The notes: generated by a model from the sequence alone, not told the origin. A stretch of 64,000 nt of DNA from ENR-C587 sp942493235 (GCA_942493235.1 OW818676.1:1116001-1180000), one strand, 5' to 3'; positions 45,718 to 55,278 are shown, counted from the first letter of the stretch. Translations and numbers: made by a program.

Positions 45718-45827
45718 CTGATAGGTATCGCCAAACACCCGGAATGAAAGCAAAAAGGAAAACGCCCGAATCTCGGGCGTTGCCTCTCTACCGTTCTCAT
45801 TCCTTAAATTTGGCGAATTTATCAGAA
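45716..45827 (-). ncRNA. Long structured leader or small RNA, unidentified
   Basis: A 112-base region folds into one long interrupted hairpin with these arms: TTCTGATA (45716-45723) with TATCAGAA (45820-45827); CGCCAAA (45729-45735) with TTTGGCG (45809-45815); GGAATGA (45741-45747) with TCATTCC (45797-45803); and a GC-rich tip AACGCCCGA/TCGGGCGTT (45761-45781). On the minus strand it is followed immediately by a rho-independent terminator. An AT-rich dyad (45861-45889) and a CATATTTG sequence resembling a -7 box lie upstream. No known riboswitch motif was recognised. It could be a 6S-like RNA, an attenuator, or a MITE with TTCTGATA ends. Confidence 0.55.
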
Positions 45828-46040
45828 GAACGAAAGCAAGACTACGCTTACAAATATGTATTATATAGTATTATTATACTATTATATAAAAATGCACCTT
45901 ATAAGTGAATAAATATATTATTTTAAAATTCTATGATTATCAATATTATTCGCTCGATACTACAATACAAATATATAAATTTCTTTTCAGAATTACAAAA
46001 GAAATTGTTGTTGTATATAGAAAAATATTCGTGCCGGAGA

Positions 46041-46146
46041 AATTTATCAATATCTAATTCAAATTGCACATTATAAATATCGTCTATGCTCACGACGAAA
46101 AGGCTGTCTGGCAATAATATCGATTAGAAATTGATTAAGTAACTAA
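46041..46146 (+). repeat. ~100-bp dispersed repeat, copy 3
   Basis: A direct relative of 43287-43386, with blocks TATCAATATCTAATTCAAAT, CGTCTATGCTCACGA, GGCAATAAT and ATTGATTAAGTAA. It fills much of the gap between the leader RNA and the GT2 terminator; the rest of 45828-46217 holds no gene. Confidence 0.8.
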
Positions 46147-46165
46147 TTCTTCTTAAAAACAAAAA

Positions 46166-46194
46166 AACCTAACAGGATTTGTACCTGTTAGGTT
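46166..46194 (-). terminator. Rho-independent terminator of the GT2 gene
   Basis: The stem AACCTAACAGG/CCTGTTAGGTT with a 7-base loop is followed on the minus strand by seven T's. It is related in sequence to the terminator at 7484-7513. Confidence 0.92.
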
Positions 46195-46217
46195 GAAGAT
46201 ATTTTATTTAAAAGAAA

Positions 46218-47669
46218 TTATTTGCTTAACGAGTGTTTTAGTGACATATATCCGACTGTGCCGAATCCCATTAAGAATAATAATTGGAAAGGAATAGCAG
46301 CTATTTCAAGGAAATAGATAGAGATACCGATTCCAACCAAATAATATAAAGCTAAGAATAATTCAATAAATACTACGCCACCGATTTTCTTAGAAACATA
46401 TTTCTTTGCTTTCCAATCGCCACCGGTAGCATCAAGTTTGAATTTTGGAGTACGGACAAAGCCTGATTTCTTGTTGAATAGAGCTTCGATAACTGCCAAT
46501 GAGTTATTGATAGCCAACCCCATACTTCCGGCGAGATAAACCGGAAATAAGAGCAATCTCTTACGCCAGTCCATATTAATCTCTTTTTGAGCGAAAGTAT
46601 AGAATAAAAATGTAGAAATAGAAGCTACAACAAAAATGGACATAATCGAATAATAATCATCAAGACCTTGGAATTTGTTTTTGATAATCACTATTGGAAT
46701 ATTTAATAAAGCAACTAATACGATAAACGGAAATACTATATTACTTGTTAAATGCACTAAGCTCTCTAATTTGACTTTTAGAGGCAAATCGGATTTGAAT
46801 ACCATAGGAAGAATTTTCTTTGCAGTTTCAACGGCACCTTTGGTCCAGCGGAATTGCTGAGTTTTAAGTGAATTGATGTCTGCCGGTAATTCAGCCGGAG
46901 AAGTAACATCGTTTAAGTAAATAAATTTCCAACCTTTAAGTTGTGCTCTATAGCTAAGGTCTAAGTCTTCGGTTAAAGTATCGGCTTGCCAGTTACCAGC
47001 ATCAAAGATGGTAGCTTTACGCCAAATGCCGGCAGTACCGTTAAAGTTAATAAAGAAGCCCGCTTTATTACGTACTTGTTGCTCAATGACGAAGTGCCCG
47101 TCAAGAGACAAAGCCTGAGTACGAGTTAAAAAAGAGTATTCTTCATTTAAGTGTTCCCAGCGAGTTTGAACCATACCTACATTATCATTTTTGAAATAAG
47201 GTATAGTTTTTAGTAAAAAGTCTTCGTTCGGAATGAAATCGGCATCAAAGATAGCAACAAATTCGCCACGAATAGTATTAAGCCCGAATTTTAAAGCACC
47301 GGCTTTATAACCTTCGCGATTAGTTCTATGCACGTATTTAATGTCAAATCCTTCTTCGGTATATTTTTTTACTAAGTTCTTTGCAATATCTACTGTTTCG
47401 TCTGTTGAGTCGTCTAAGACTTGGATTTCAAGTTTGTCTTTCGGATATTTAATCCTGCACACAGAGTCTATTAGCCTTTCGACAACGTATAGTTCGTTAT
47501 AAAACGGCAATTGGATAGTTACCACCGGTAATTCTGCCGGTAATACTTCGTCATTATGCTGTACGTCTTTTGTCTTACGGAAGTAATATAACATCACTAA
47601 ACCGTGAATACCAAATGCGAAAAGTACGCAAAGTGAGAAAAAGTAAGAAATAAGTATTAAACTTTCCAT
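46218..47669 (-). CDS. Processive family 2 glycosyltransferase, cellulose-synthase superfamily
   Basis: A 483-aa inner-membrane beta-glycan synthase. One N-terminal TM helix is followed by a GT-A domain with LPFYNE at 54-59, DDSTD at 86-90, DAD at 142-144, TED at 233-235 and QQFRW at 271-275, then four or more C-terminal TM helices. This D, DxD, D, Q-x-x-R-W pattern defines processive synthases; it most resembles the CslA-like/mannan synthase-like group widespread in Bacteroidota. No PilZ domain is seen. The product is unknown. An AGGAGGG ribosome site and a TAATTTTG box lie upstream. It is a single gene. Confidence 0.92.
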   Translation of the reverse strand: MESLILISYFFSLCVLFAFGIHGLVMLYYFRKTKDVQHNDEVLPAELPVVTIQLPFYNELYVVERLIDSVCRIKYPKDKLEIQVLDDSTDETVDIAKNLVKKYTEEGFDIKYVHRTNREGYKAGALKFGLNTIRGEFVAIFDADFIPNEDFLLKTIPYFKNDNVGMVQTRWEHLNEEYSFLTRTQALSLDGHFVIEQQVRNKAGFFINFNGTAGIWRKATIFDAGNWQADTLTEDLDLSYRAQLKGWKFIYLNDVTSPAELPADINSLKTQQFRWTKGAVETAKKILPMVFKSDLPLKVKLESLVHLTSNIVFPFIVLVALLNIPIVIIKNKFQGLDDYYSIMSIFVVASISTFLFYTFAQKEINMDWRKRLLLFPVYLAGSMGLAINNSLAVIEALFNKKSGFVRTPKFKLDATGGDWKAKKYVSKKIGGVVFIELFLALYYLVGIGISIYFLEIAAIPFQLLFLMGFGTVGYMSLKHSLSK

Positions 47670-47755
47670 ATAGAGCTGTTTGCCCTCCTATAATTAGAAA
47701 TCTTTTTTCCTTTTTGATTTTCTTTAGATTTTTATATTTACAGAAAATCAAACAG

Positions 47756-47763
47756 CAAAATTA
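47756..47763 (-). promoter_or_regulatory. Bacteroidetes-type promoter of the GT2 gene, TAATTTTG
   Basis: An exact TAnnTTTG match on the minus strand, with a TTTG 22 bases upstream, about 85 bases before the start codon. Confidence 0.45.
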
Positions 47764-47889
47764 AGCAAAAAAATCCGAAAGTGTTCAAACTATTTTATTC
47801 ATCTTATAATATTATGATATATAAGCAATTACAAGAGCCGAGTTAATAATCCACTTTAAGTGATTTCTCAATATTGAGAATGGAGTGAA

Positions 47890-49341
47890 TTAATTATTTG
47901 CTTTCTTTTCAATAAAAGGTAATATAATTCTGAAAATTGAACCTTTACCTTGTTCTGAAACTACCTCAATATCGCCCGAGTGCATCTTAACAATCTTACG
48001 AGCTAATGTAAGCCCTATCCCGATGCCTTCATATTTTCGGCTAAGCCCTTCGCTGCCTTGTTTAAAAATCTCAAACATAGATTCGATTTTATCCGAGCTG
48101 ATGCCGATGCCGGTATCTATAATACTTATTGTTGAATATTTATTATCATTCTCGATTCTTGAATCAACCTGAATATCAATATTACCTTCAGTAGTAAACT
48201 TCACTGCATTATCAACTAATTGAAAAAGAGCCTGCGAGAAATACTCAGGGTCAATATATGAATATGCGGCTTGATCTAATATGGTATATTTTAATGATAA
48301 ATTGGGTTTATTGCTTAAAATATCTAATTTTGAATAATATTCTTGAATATATTCTGATAAATTATATCTGCTTAGAGCCAGATCTACTTCATTATTTTCA
48401 AATTGAGAAAGAGAAATCAGTGATTCGAAAGTAATTAGTAATCTTTTGCCGGAACGATAAATCATATTAACCATCATGGAATCGTCAGCTTCTAATTCGG
48501 ACATCATTAGGAATGCCGCATTACCAATTATTCCATTAAGAGGAGTCCTTAACTCGTGGCTCATATTCTGTAGAATCTTAGTTTTTACTTCATTTGCTAT
48601 AATTAATTCGTTTTTGGCATTTTCAATTTCATTATAGTCTTGAACCAATTTGGCAAGCATTTGATTATATGATTTATAAAGTATGCTGAATTCATCTTTA
48701 GAATCCAATTCCTTAATTGGCTGTAGAGAGTTTACATCGTTAAACTCAGATTTTTGAAAATGTTTGGTTAAAGTCTCTATAGGCTTTGAAATTATTCTTT
48801 GCAAAAAGAATGATGTAAAATATACTAAGCATAGAGCCAAACTTAATATAGCAGCGGTGTTATATGCGTAATTACGTAAATTATTATAATAAGCATTTTT
48901 GGTAATTGATATATGTATATATCCTAAAATAACAGATTCGAAATAAATTGGTCGTGTAATAGCGTAATGCTTACCGTCGTCAATTATATCATATTTGTTC
49001 TTTTGTGTCAGTTTATGGATTACCGCTTTAGATTCTGTTCGTACAAATGATGTAATTAAAATAAAATTGCTGTCATAAACAGAAACTTCAGATATTTCTG
49101 ATATTTGCTTCATATTAGAAATTACTTTATTTATCTCTGTTTTATCATTGAATGTCATTGGAGAGACTAAGAAATCCGAAAGAAGTTTGGTCTGTAGCGA
49201 GAGTTCATTTTTTAAGAAATTTCGTTGGTTTTGATATTCGTTATATGAGAAAAAGACAGTTACAATAATGGAAAGAAAAAGAGAAATTCCCATCATTAAT
49301 GTAACTAATTTATACCTTAACGAAATGTTCCTAAAAATCAT
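47890..49341 (-). CDS. Membrane sensor histidine kinase
   Basis: 483 aa. A TM helix (about 12-32), a periplasmic sensor of about 120 residues, a second TM (about 158-178) and a linker resembling HAMP lead to the HisKA domain NMSHELRTPLNGIIGNA with phospho-acceptor His262. HATPase boxes follow: LVDNAVKFT (N box), DTGIGIS (G1) and GIGIGLTLARKIVKMHSG (G2). There is no receiver domain, and no response-regulator gene is adjacent, so it is an orphan in this window. It lies 66 bases downstream of bshC on the same strand and may be the last gene of the rlmB-GT39-bshC run. Confidence 0.93.
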   Translation of the reverse strand: MIFRNISLRYKLVTLMMGISLFLSIIVTVFFSYNEYQNQRNFLKNELSLQTKLLSDFLVSPMTFNDKTEINKVISNMKQISEISEVSVYDSNFILITSFVRTESKAVIHKLTQKNKYDIIDDGKHYAITRPIYFESVILGYIHISITKNAYYNNLRNYAYNTAAILSLALCLVYFTSFFLQRIISKPIETLTKHFQKSEFNDVNSLQPIKELDSKDEFSILYKSYNQMLAKLVQDYNEIENAKNELIIANEVKTKILQNMSHELRTPLNGIIGNAAFLMMSELEADDSMMVNMIYRSGKRLLITFESLISLSQFENNEVDLALSRYNLSEYIQEYYSKLDILSNKPNLSLKYTILDQAAYSYIDPEYFSQALFQLVDNAVKFTTEGNIDIQVDSRIENDNKYSTISIIDTGIGISSDKIESMFEIFKQGSEGLSRKYEGIGIGLTLARKIVKMHSGDIEVVSEQGKGSIFRIILPFIEKKANN

Positions 49342-49407
49342 TATTCTTTTCTATTGTGTTATTAACCAACTATCAATATAACAAAAAAATAGCTTATAAC
49401 AAAATTC

Positions 49408-51033
49408 TTATAGAGCAATATTTATGTTAAAAACTGATAAATCCTTGTGATTGTAGAAAGATAAATGTTTGTGAATTAAATTCATATGCTCGGATTCTAA
49501 CAATATGAGAGTAATCAATGAAAATACTCTTTCTTGATAAACCCCATTGGGAAAGAGCCAACTTGAAGCTTCTTTGTATTTATTAATAGTATCTTCATTA
49601 GACTTTTTAATAGCAGAATTAACCTTTTTCTCTACATTTTCAAATTGCTTTAATATATTATGCAGAGTGGCAGTTGCTGTATTTTCTAAATTAGTATCAA
49701 TAGTAACAGCATATTTTTTAACATTTTCCATAGTATGAGCGAAAGAAACTTTTGCAGATTCCAATACATTATTCTCATCTTTAGCCTTTATATCTTCTAA
49801 TAATTCTTTTTCGATTTCAGTAAAAGGTCTAAAGAAATAGTCTGGAGCTTTGGAATATTTGTTAAGAATTCTATTGATTTTAGGAGATAATAATACAAAA
49901 TGGTGACGGTTAATTACTGCCCCTTGCCTAATACCAAATAAAGGATAAAGTTCACGAATTTGCGAACTATAAGCAATTTCTCCGGCTCCGGCAATATATG
50001 CCGATGTCGGCAGAATAGTATCTTGAAATATAGGTCTTAGTAATGCTCCCGGAGAAAAATTTTCCGGTTCTTTATTGACCAAATCTAATAATTGGTTTTT
50101 TGAATAAGTGTAGTCGAGAATTGAAAACTCTTTGGTTGATTTATTATAATTGATTTTATGTCTTTCATTATCAATATGATAGAATAAATTTACATCGGTA
50201 TGCTTTGCTTGGATATGAAGATTTTGATTACTCAATTTTTCATTCATATAATCAATTTTAATAGCAGATAATCCGCAATTTTCGATTTCAAATATAGCGG
50301 TTGATTTGAACAATCCATTTTCGACTGCTTTATTTGCCGAAATAAATAATAGCCCGCTATCGGAATAATACTTATTAAGTAATTTTATAAAAGCATTGGT
50401 AAGGCTTTCGCCTGTATAATAAATTTCTTTAAGAATGCTTTCAGCATTATCCTTATAACGGCTATGGGGGAGTAGCTCAATTATATTGTCGATAATAGCA
50501 ACTATACTTTCATCAAACTTTATGCTACCAACAATCTTGCGGCTGCCTCTATTAATATCGGTAAAACAATTTACTTCGCTAATAGTATTGTTCTTATCAT
50601 AGATATTAGCAATACTGGCTTCTACTAAATCGTGATCATTATCCTCGACCCAGAAAATCGGAATAAACTCAAATTGCTTGTAAATAGTTTTGAATTTCTC
50701 TGCCCAATTAATGCAACTTGCGATTTTGTAAAAAGTATAAAGCGGACCGCCCAGAAATCCAATTTGCTGACCGGTAATAACAGCTAAGGAATTAGGTTTA
50801 GCTAATAATTCCAAGTTTTTTTTCTGCTCAGAGCTTAATTCAAGTACATTCATTGTCTCTGCTATGCTCTTGATAGTAGAATGTCTGTATTGATTATCAG
50901 CAATACTATTCAAATAATCGGGATTATTAAAAACCTGATTATTTGCCGGAAAGAATTCATCAATAAAATCTTGGGAATTCAAATATCTTTTAAATAATTC
51001 CGAGCTTGAGCTTAATTTATCTAATGCTATCAT
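49408..51033 (-). CDS. bshC: Bacillithiol synthase, cysteine-adding enzyme BshC
   Basis: Adds cysteine to glucosaminyl-malate in the final step of bacillithiol synthesis, the low-molecular-weight thiol of Firmicutes and many Bacteroidota. It is recognised from LAVITGQQIGFLGGPLYTFYKIASCINWA near residue 85, PIFWVEDNDHDLVEA, GALLRPIFQDTILPTSAYIAGAGEIAYSSQIRELYPLFGI, and the C-terminal coiled coil. The length of 541 aa is typical. The start overlaps the end of the GT39 gene by 17 bases. bshA and bshB are not in this window. Confidence 0.95.
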   Translation of the reverse strand: MIALDKLSSSSELFKRYLNSQDFIDEFFPANNQVFNNPDYLNSIADNQYRHSTIKSIAETMNVLELSSEQKKNLELLAKPNSLAVITGQQIGFLGGPLYTFYKIASCINWAEKFKTIYKQFEFIPIFWVEDNDHDLVEASIANIYDKNNTISEVNCFTDINRGSRKIVGSIKFDESIVAIIDNIIELLPHSRYKDNAESILKEIYYTGESLTNAFIKLLNKYYSDSGLLFISANKAVENGLFKSTAIFEIENCGLSAIKIDYMNEKLSNQNLHIQAKHTDVNLFYHIDNERHKINYNKSTKEFSILDYTYSKNQLLDLVNKEPENFSPGALLRPIFQDTILPTSAYIAGAGEIAYSSQIRELYPLFGIRQGAVINRHHFVLLSPKINRILNKYSKAPDYFFRPFTEIEKELLEDIKAKDENNVLESAKVSFAHTMENVKKYAVTIDTNLENTATATLHNILKQFENVEKKVNSAIKKSNEDTINKYKEASSWLFPNGVYQERVFSLITLILLESEHMNLIHKHLSFYNHKDLSVFNINIAL

Positions 51034-52603
51034 TTGTTTTATGCTTATAAATAATGAATGGATTAATTAAAGTGTCTTTGGTCATATAAGTTTCGATTGC
51101 ATTCTTGAGCTTAGGCATTTTATTGATTCTGCTGTAAGTTGATTCGTTATAACCATTTATAAATAAATGATTATCAGTTTTTTGGATAATCAGATACTTG
51201 GCAATTTTTATTTCATTGGCAAAGTCATTAATATGCTTATCAATTGCATTTGGGAATATATAGAAAGATGACTGACAGAATTTTGACATATTATTTGTTT
51301 TAATTAAATACGTTAATACATTTGAGCCTGTCGAAGCATTAATTACTAAATCGTTTGGTTTTATTCGTTGATTAATGTAATCGGCTACTTTATTATGGTT
51401 TTGTCGAATGTGTGATTGATTACCGTCTATCTGAAATCTTTCCAAATAAGCTGTTTTATCGTAATAAAAGTAATATACCATTTTCCCCATTTGTGTATAG
51501 CGTGGTATCGGGCTTAGTAAGAACAAAACAGCACAAATGCACACTAATATGGTTTTGGTAGTAAAGTCAAACGGTCGATTATCTTTTATAATATTAATAA
51601 TTGAAGAAAGCCCGCCGGCTGCAATAATAGAAATGAAAATATCTAATCTCGACAGATGATATAAGAAAAATTTACGCTCAATAACTACGGTTAATAAATA
51701 CCCTATGAATAATAAAAAGCTGACAAATATAAACCGATTATCGCCTAAGGAATTAGTTTTTCTATTCCTGATATAGCTTATTAGCCCGATGATAAACATA
51801 CTCCAAACAGCAATTGAGTTATTATCTCCGAAGAATTCCGCCATTGCTTTAAGCGAAAATTTAATAGAGTTTGAATCAATGTGTGGTAGCGATGTATAAT
51901 AATTAAAATAAGCTGACATCTCGCGGAAACCGCTAAATACTTGGGGATCTAAATATGGAATTAATCCCGCACTGAAGCTGACAATAAATCCGGCACCGAT
52001 TAACAGATACTTTGATGTTAACTCTTTTAATTTTAGTCCTTTTAATATATATTTATTAGCGAATAAATCATCAAAAAGCAAAACCGCCAGCATCATTCCC
52101 ATTGTATATTTCATACCGGTTAATAAGCCGACTGATATACCGAAAAGCACATATAAATACTTTTTCTTGTTAATAAGATGAATATATATAGCGAACATAA
52201 ACACTAATGCCGAAAAACTCTCTATCTGGCTGGTGTTATTAAAATTCAAAATTAAATACGTCAATATATAAATTATTCCTGTTGTATATGCCCTCAATTT
52301 TGAATTAGCCAACTTCATTGTTATGTAATATGCGAAATTTACAGTCGCAAGCTGAACTATAAAATCGAATAGTCTGATGCTCCACTCCTGCGAACCGAAA
52401 ATCTTTGTCAGAAATTGAAAAAAATAAAATACAATAGGCGGCTTAATGTCAAATATATTAATATAGGGTACTCCGCCGCTATCCATCGCTCTGACAGACG
52501 AGAGAAATACTCCCAAGTCTGGTGATAACGGGAAATGCAGTAGCGGAAGCAACAGCAGACCGCATAATAAATTGAATATTATAATATCAAGCTTCTTATT
52601 CAC
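51017..52603 (-). CDS. GT39/ArnT-like membrane glycosyltransferase
   Basis: 528 aa, polytopic GT-C protein with about 11 TM helices and a C-terminal soluble domain. The first periplasmic loop carries SPDLGVFLSSVRAMDSGGVPY followed by IFDIKPPIVFYFFQFLTKIFG, which is typical of this clan (acidic residue, then K-P-P). The substrate is unknown. It overlaps rlmB by 8 bases and bshC by 17 bases, so the three are translationally coupled; the functional link between them is not obvious. Confidence 0.85.
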   Translation of the reverse strand: MNKKLDIIIFNLLCGLLLLPLLHFPLSPDLGVFLSSVRAMDSGGVPYINIFDIKPPIVFYFFQFLTKIFGSQEWSIRLFDFIVQLATVNFAYYITMKLANSKLRAYTTGIIYILTYLILNFNNTSQIESFSALVFMFAIYIHLINKKKYLYVLFGISVGLLTGMKYTMGMMLAVLLFDDLFANKYILKGLKLKELTSKYLLIGAGFIVSFSAGLIPYLDPQVFSGFREMSAYFNYYTSLPHIDSNSIKFSLKAMAEFFGDNNSIAVWSMFIIGLISYIRNRKTNSLGDNRFIFVSFLLFIGYLLTVVIERKFFLYHLSRLDIFISIIAAGGLSSIINIIKDNRPFDFTTKTILVCICAVLFLLSPIPRYTQMGKMVYYFYYDKTAYLERFQIDGNQSHIRQNHNKVADYINQRIKPNDLVINASTGSNVLTYLIKTNNMSKFCQSSFYIFPNAIDKHINDFANEIKIAKYLIIQKTDNHLFINGYNESTYSRINKMPKLKNAIETYMTKDTLINPFIIYKHKTNDSIR

Positions 52604-53372
52604 TCCGAGATTCCTGCTTTTGTCTTACTACTTCATACATCACAATAGCGGCAGAAACGGAAGCATTGAGCGAATTAACCTTGCCTTGGAGAGGAATTTT
52701 TACCAAGAAGTCGCATTGCTTAATAATTGAAGGTCGAACACCTTTGCCCTCGCTACCAATTATTAAAGCGACAGGCGAATTATAAATATTATCCGTATAA
52801 TCCCTTTCAGCAGTAGCATCTGTGCCGATTATCCAAAACCCTGCATCTTTGAGTACTTTTAGAGTAAATGGCAGACTATTAGCTTTAATAACAGGGATAT
52901 GCTCCAAAGCACCTGAAGAAGCTTTAATAGCCGCCGGAGTAAGCGGTGCGGAATTCTTCTCTGTAATTATTAAAGCCATAGCACCGGCACATTCAGCAGT
53001 TCGGGCAATTGCTCCGAGATTATGAGGGTCAGTAATTTCATCAAGTATAACAAGGAATGGGTTTGATTCCATATCAATTTCTTGGTTCAAAAAGTCTTCT
53101 ATACTCAAAATATCAAATGGACGTAACAGAGCAATTATACCCTGAGAAGTCGAAAATTCTGCATCAGCAAGAACTTCTTTTTCTAATTTCTGAAATTTTG
53201 ATTTATCAAAATTTGCAATTTGAACTCCCGACTTTTTTGCAAGCCTGAAAATTCTATCAATGGCATCGCCCTGAGTTCCGAACTGTACATAAATTTTTTC
53301 GATCTTTTTATCGGAAGTCAAAGCCTCTATTACAGAGTTTCTTCCCCAAATATAGTTGTTTTCCAGCATCAA
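52596..53372 (-). CDS. rlmB: 23S rRNA (guanosine-2251-2'-O)-methyltransferase RlmB
   Basis: A SPOUT-class TrmH-family enzyme that methylates the ribose of G2251 in the peptidyl-transferase P loop. An N-terminal substrate-binding domain begins NYIWGRNSVIEALTS. The knot motifs are DPHNLGAIARTAECAGA (motif 1), LIIGSEGKGVR (motif 2) and IPLQGKVNSLNASVSAAI (motif 3). The length of 258 aa is standard. It is the first gene of the minus-strand run rlmB-GT39-bshC-(kinase). Confidence 0.94.
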   Translation of the reverse strand: MMLENNYIWGRNSVIEALTSDKKIEKIYVQFGTQGDAIDRIFRLAKKSGVQIANFDKSKFQKLEKEVLADAEFSTSQGIIALLRPFDILSIEDFLNQEIDMESNPFLVILDEITDPHNLGAIARTAECAGAMALIITEKNSAPLTPAAIKASSGALEHIPVIKANSLPFTLKVLKDAGFWIIGTDATAERDYTDNIYNSPVALIIGSEGKGVRPSIIKQCDFLVKIPLQGKVNSLNASVSAAIVMYEVVRQKQESRSE

Positions 53373-53447
53373 TTTGTCTTATTATAATTTATAATTTCAT
53401 ATAGAATATTTTGAGCAAATAATATTTTATAATGCGTGGAAATTGAT

Positions 53448-53565
53448 TGCAATTTGTCAGAAAAAGAATTAGTATTCAATATCTTTCAATTAGTCAGAAA
53501 AAGAATAATAATTACAATTCAATATCTTGCAATTAGTCAGAGTAAGAATTACAATATCAATTCTT
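53448..53565. repeat. Three imperfect ~40-bp repeats between rlmB and recN
   Basis: Units begin TGCAATTTGTCAG (53448), TTCAATTAGTCAG (about 53486) and TGCAATTAGTCAG (53528). Each is followed by AAGAATTA and TTCAATATCT variants. The last unit runs into the 3' end of recN. The spacing is irregular and there are no unique spacers, so it is not a CRISPR. Confidence 0.75.
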
Positions 53566-55255
53566 TGGCACTTTGTAGGGCAGCTTGGCTTATATTTTCG
53601 CCACTTAGCATTTGAGCAATGGATTTAATTTTTTCATCTTCGTCTAATATCTGAATTTTGGTAATAGTGCGGGAATCCGTTTCAAATTTACTTACATAGA
53701 AATTTCTGTCGCCAAGAGCGGCAATCTGCGGTAAATGAGTAATTGCAAGTATCTGATGATGCAGGGATAATTCTTTCATTACATAACCGGTTTTCTGACC
53801 AATTTTGCCACTGATGCCGGTATCTATCTCATCAAAAACAAGCATTGGCATCTGATTGCTTTCGGCAACAATACTCTTTAGAGAAAGCATTATTCTGGAA
53901 ATTTCGCCACCGGAAGCTGTGTCTTTAAGTGGCTTAAAGTCTTCGCCTAAGTTAGTGGCTATATAGAATTCTACTTTATCAATTCCGTTAATATAAGCGT
54001 TATATGCTTTGTTATCAATTATTGCGGATAAATCATTTTGCGATTCGGAAACAGAAAATCTAACTTCAAATTCCGAATTCTCCATACCGAGATATTTCAA
54101 TTTTTCGACTAATTTTTTACTGAATTCATCGGCTTTAATCTTGCGTTTATTAGAAATGCTTTGAGCGTATTCACCTAATTTCTGCTTCAAATCCTGAATT
54201 TCTGCTTTAAGCTCTGAAATTAAAAAATCGAAATTTGTAATTTTAGATATTTCATTTTCTAAAAATTCTTTACGAATAAACACTTCTTCGTAAGTGCCGT
54301 ATTTACGACGTAATCGGTTCAGGCTTGATAGCCTCTCGCGAAATTCTTCGATTGCCGATAAATCATAAGTATATGAGTTACCATAATCGCAGGCATATTT
54401 GGCAATTTCTTCTATAGAAATAATTGCGGACTTGCAGTCGTTTAGGAAGGGTTCAAATTCTTTATCGATTTTGCTTAACTGCTCTAAATTCTTACGGGCA
54501 GTCAACATCAGATCTCTAGCCGAATTAGAATTGTCGTATATTGAATTATACAATTCATTGCATAGCGCGAAAATCTGTTCGGAGTTTTCGATAATTTTTA
54601 ACTTTTCTTCCAATTCATCAATTTCATTTTCTTTAGGTGCGATTTTATCAATTTCGCCAAGCTCAAATTGATAATTATCAAATCTGATTCCGGACTCATT
54701 AGCGGAAGTATTAAGCTGGTCGAGCTCTTGAACCTTGCTTTTTAATTTATTGAAAATCACAGAGTATAATATTTTGCTATCTTGGAAATCAGTTATTGAG
54801 TCGAGTATATCAAGGTGATAGCTACTATTAAGTAATAATTGATGCTCATGCTGACCGTGAAAATCGACGAGCAAATCGCCTAATTCTTTGAGCATAGATA
54901 GCGAATATGGAGAATCATTGATGAAGCAGCGCGTATTGCCCGACGAATTAATTTCGCGTCTTAGAATTAAATCATCGGTATTCTCTATTTCGTTTCGAGC
55001 TAAAAATTCATTTATATATGCTTTGTCATTTACTTTGAAAATTGCTTCAATTATGGATTTCTTTTCTCCGCTACGCACAGACTGGGTAGAAGCTCTTTCG
55101 CCGAGAGCCATCATAAAGGCATCAATTAAAATGGATTTGCCCGCTCCTGTTTCGCCGGTTAATATATTTAGCCCACTTGCGAATTCGACAAAGAGTTCGT
55201 CTATCAATGCGAAATTTTTAATATATAAAGATTTTAGCAATTTCTTATCTATCAA
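53549..55255 (-). CDS. recN: DNA repair protein RecN
   Basis: An SMC-like ATPase that supports double-strand-break repair with RecA. Walker A GETGAGKSILIDAFMMALG lies near residue 35, a long coiled-coil middle follows, then the signature TASGGEISRIMLSLK and Walker B PMLVFDEIDTGISGKIGQ, and the D-loop/H-loop region IAITHLPQIAALGD. The length of 568 aa is normal. There is no ATG at the 5' end; initiation must use a TTG (55253-55255 or the one five codons downstream, giving the usual LKSLYIKNFALIDEL start). A TATTTTTG box lies just upstream. Confidence 0.96.
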   Translation of the reverse strand: MIDKKLLKSLYIKNFALIDELFVEFASGLNILTGETGAGKSILIDAFMMALGERASTQSVRSGEKKSIIEAIFKVNDKAYINEFLARNEIENTDDLILRREINSSGNTRCFINDSPYSLSMLKELGDLLVDFHGQHEHQLLLNSSYHLDILDSITDFQDSKILYSVIFNKLKSKVQELDQLNTSANESGIRFDNYQFELGEIDKIAPKENEIDELEEKLKIIENSEQIFALCNELYNSIYDNSNSARDLMLTARKNLEQLSKIDKEFEPFLNDCKSAIISIEEIAKYACDYGNSYTYDLSAIEEFRERLSSLNRLRRKYGTYEEVFIRKEFLENEISKITNFDFLISELKAEIQDLKQKLGEYAQSISNKRKIKADEFSKKLVEKLKYLGMENSEFEVRFSVSESQNDLSAIIDNKAYNAYINGIDKVEFYIATNLGEDFKPLKDTASGGEISRIMLSLKSIVAESNQMPMLVFDEIDTGISGKIGQKTGYVMKELSLHHQILAITHLPQIAALGDRNFYVSKFETDSRTITKIQILDEDEKIKSIAQMLSGENISQAALQSAKELIL

Positions 55256-55270
55256 TATTTAAATAAAAAA

Positions 55271-55278
55271 CAAAAATA
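55271..55278 (-). promoter_or_regulatory. Bacteroidetes-type -7 box of recN, TATTTTTG
   Basis: An exact TAnnTTTG match 15 bases before the first possible start codon, implying a nearly leaderless transcript. No SOS-type operator is recognised. Confidence 0.4.

Noticed and set aside
45716..45827. Identification as SRP RNA, RNase P RNA or tmRNA
   Set aside because: The diagnostic SRP tip (GGAA tetraloop with AGCA/GGAAG), the RNase P core and a tRNA-like domain are all absent.
39342..46217. Classical defence island
   Set aside because: Apart from one toxin pair and one DUF4143 ATPase there are no restriction, CBASS, retron, Abi or Cas genes.
53448..53565. Possible CRISPR array
   Set aside because: Units are imperfect, spacing is irregular (about 37 and 43 bases) and there are no distinct spacers or cas genes.
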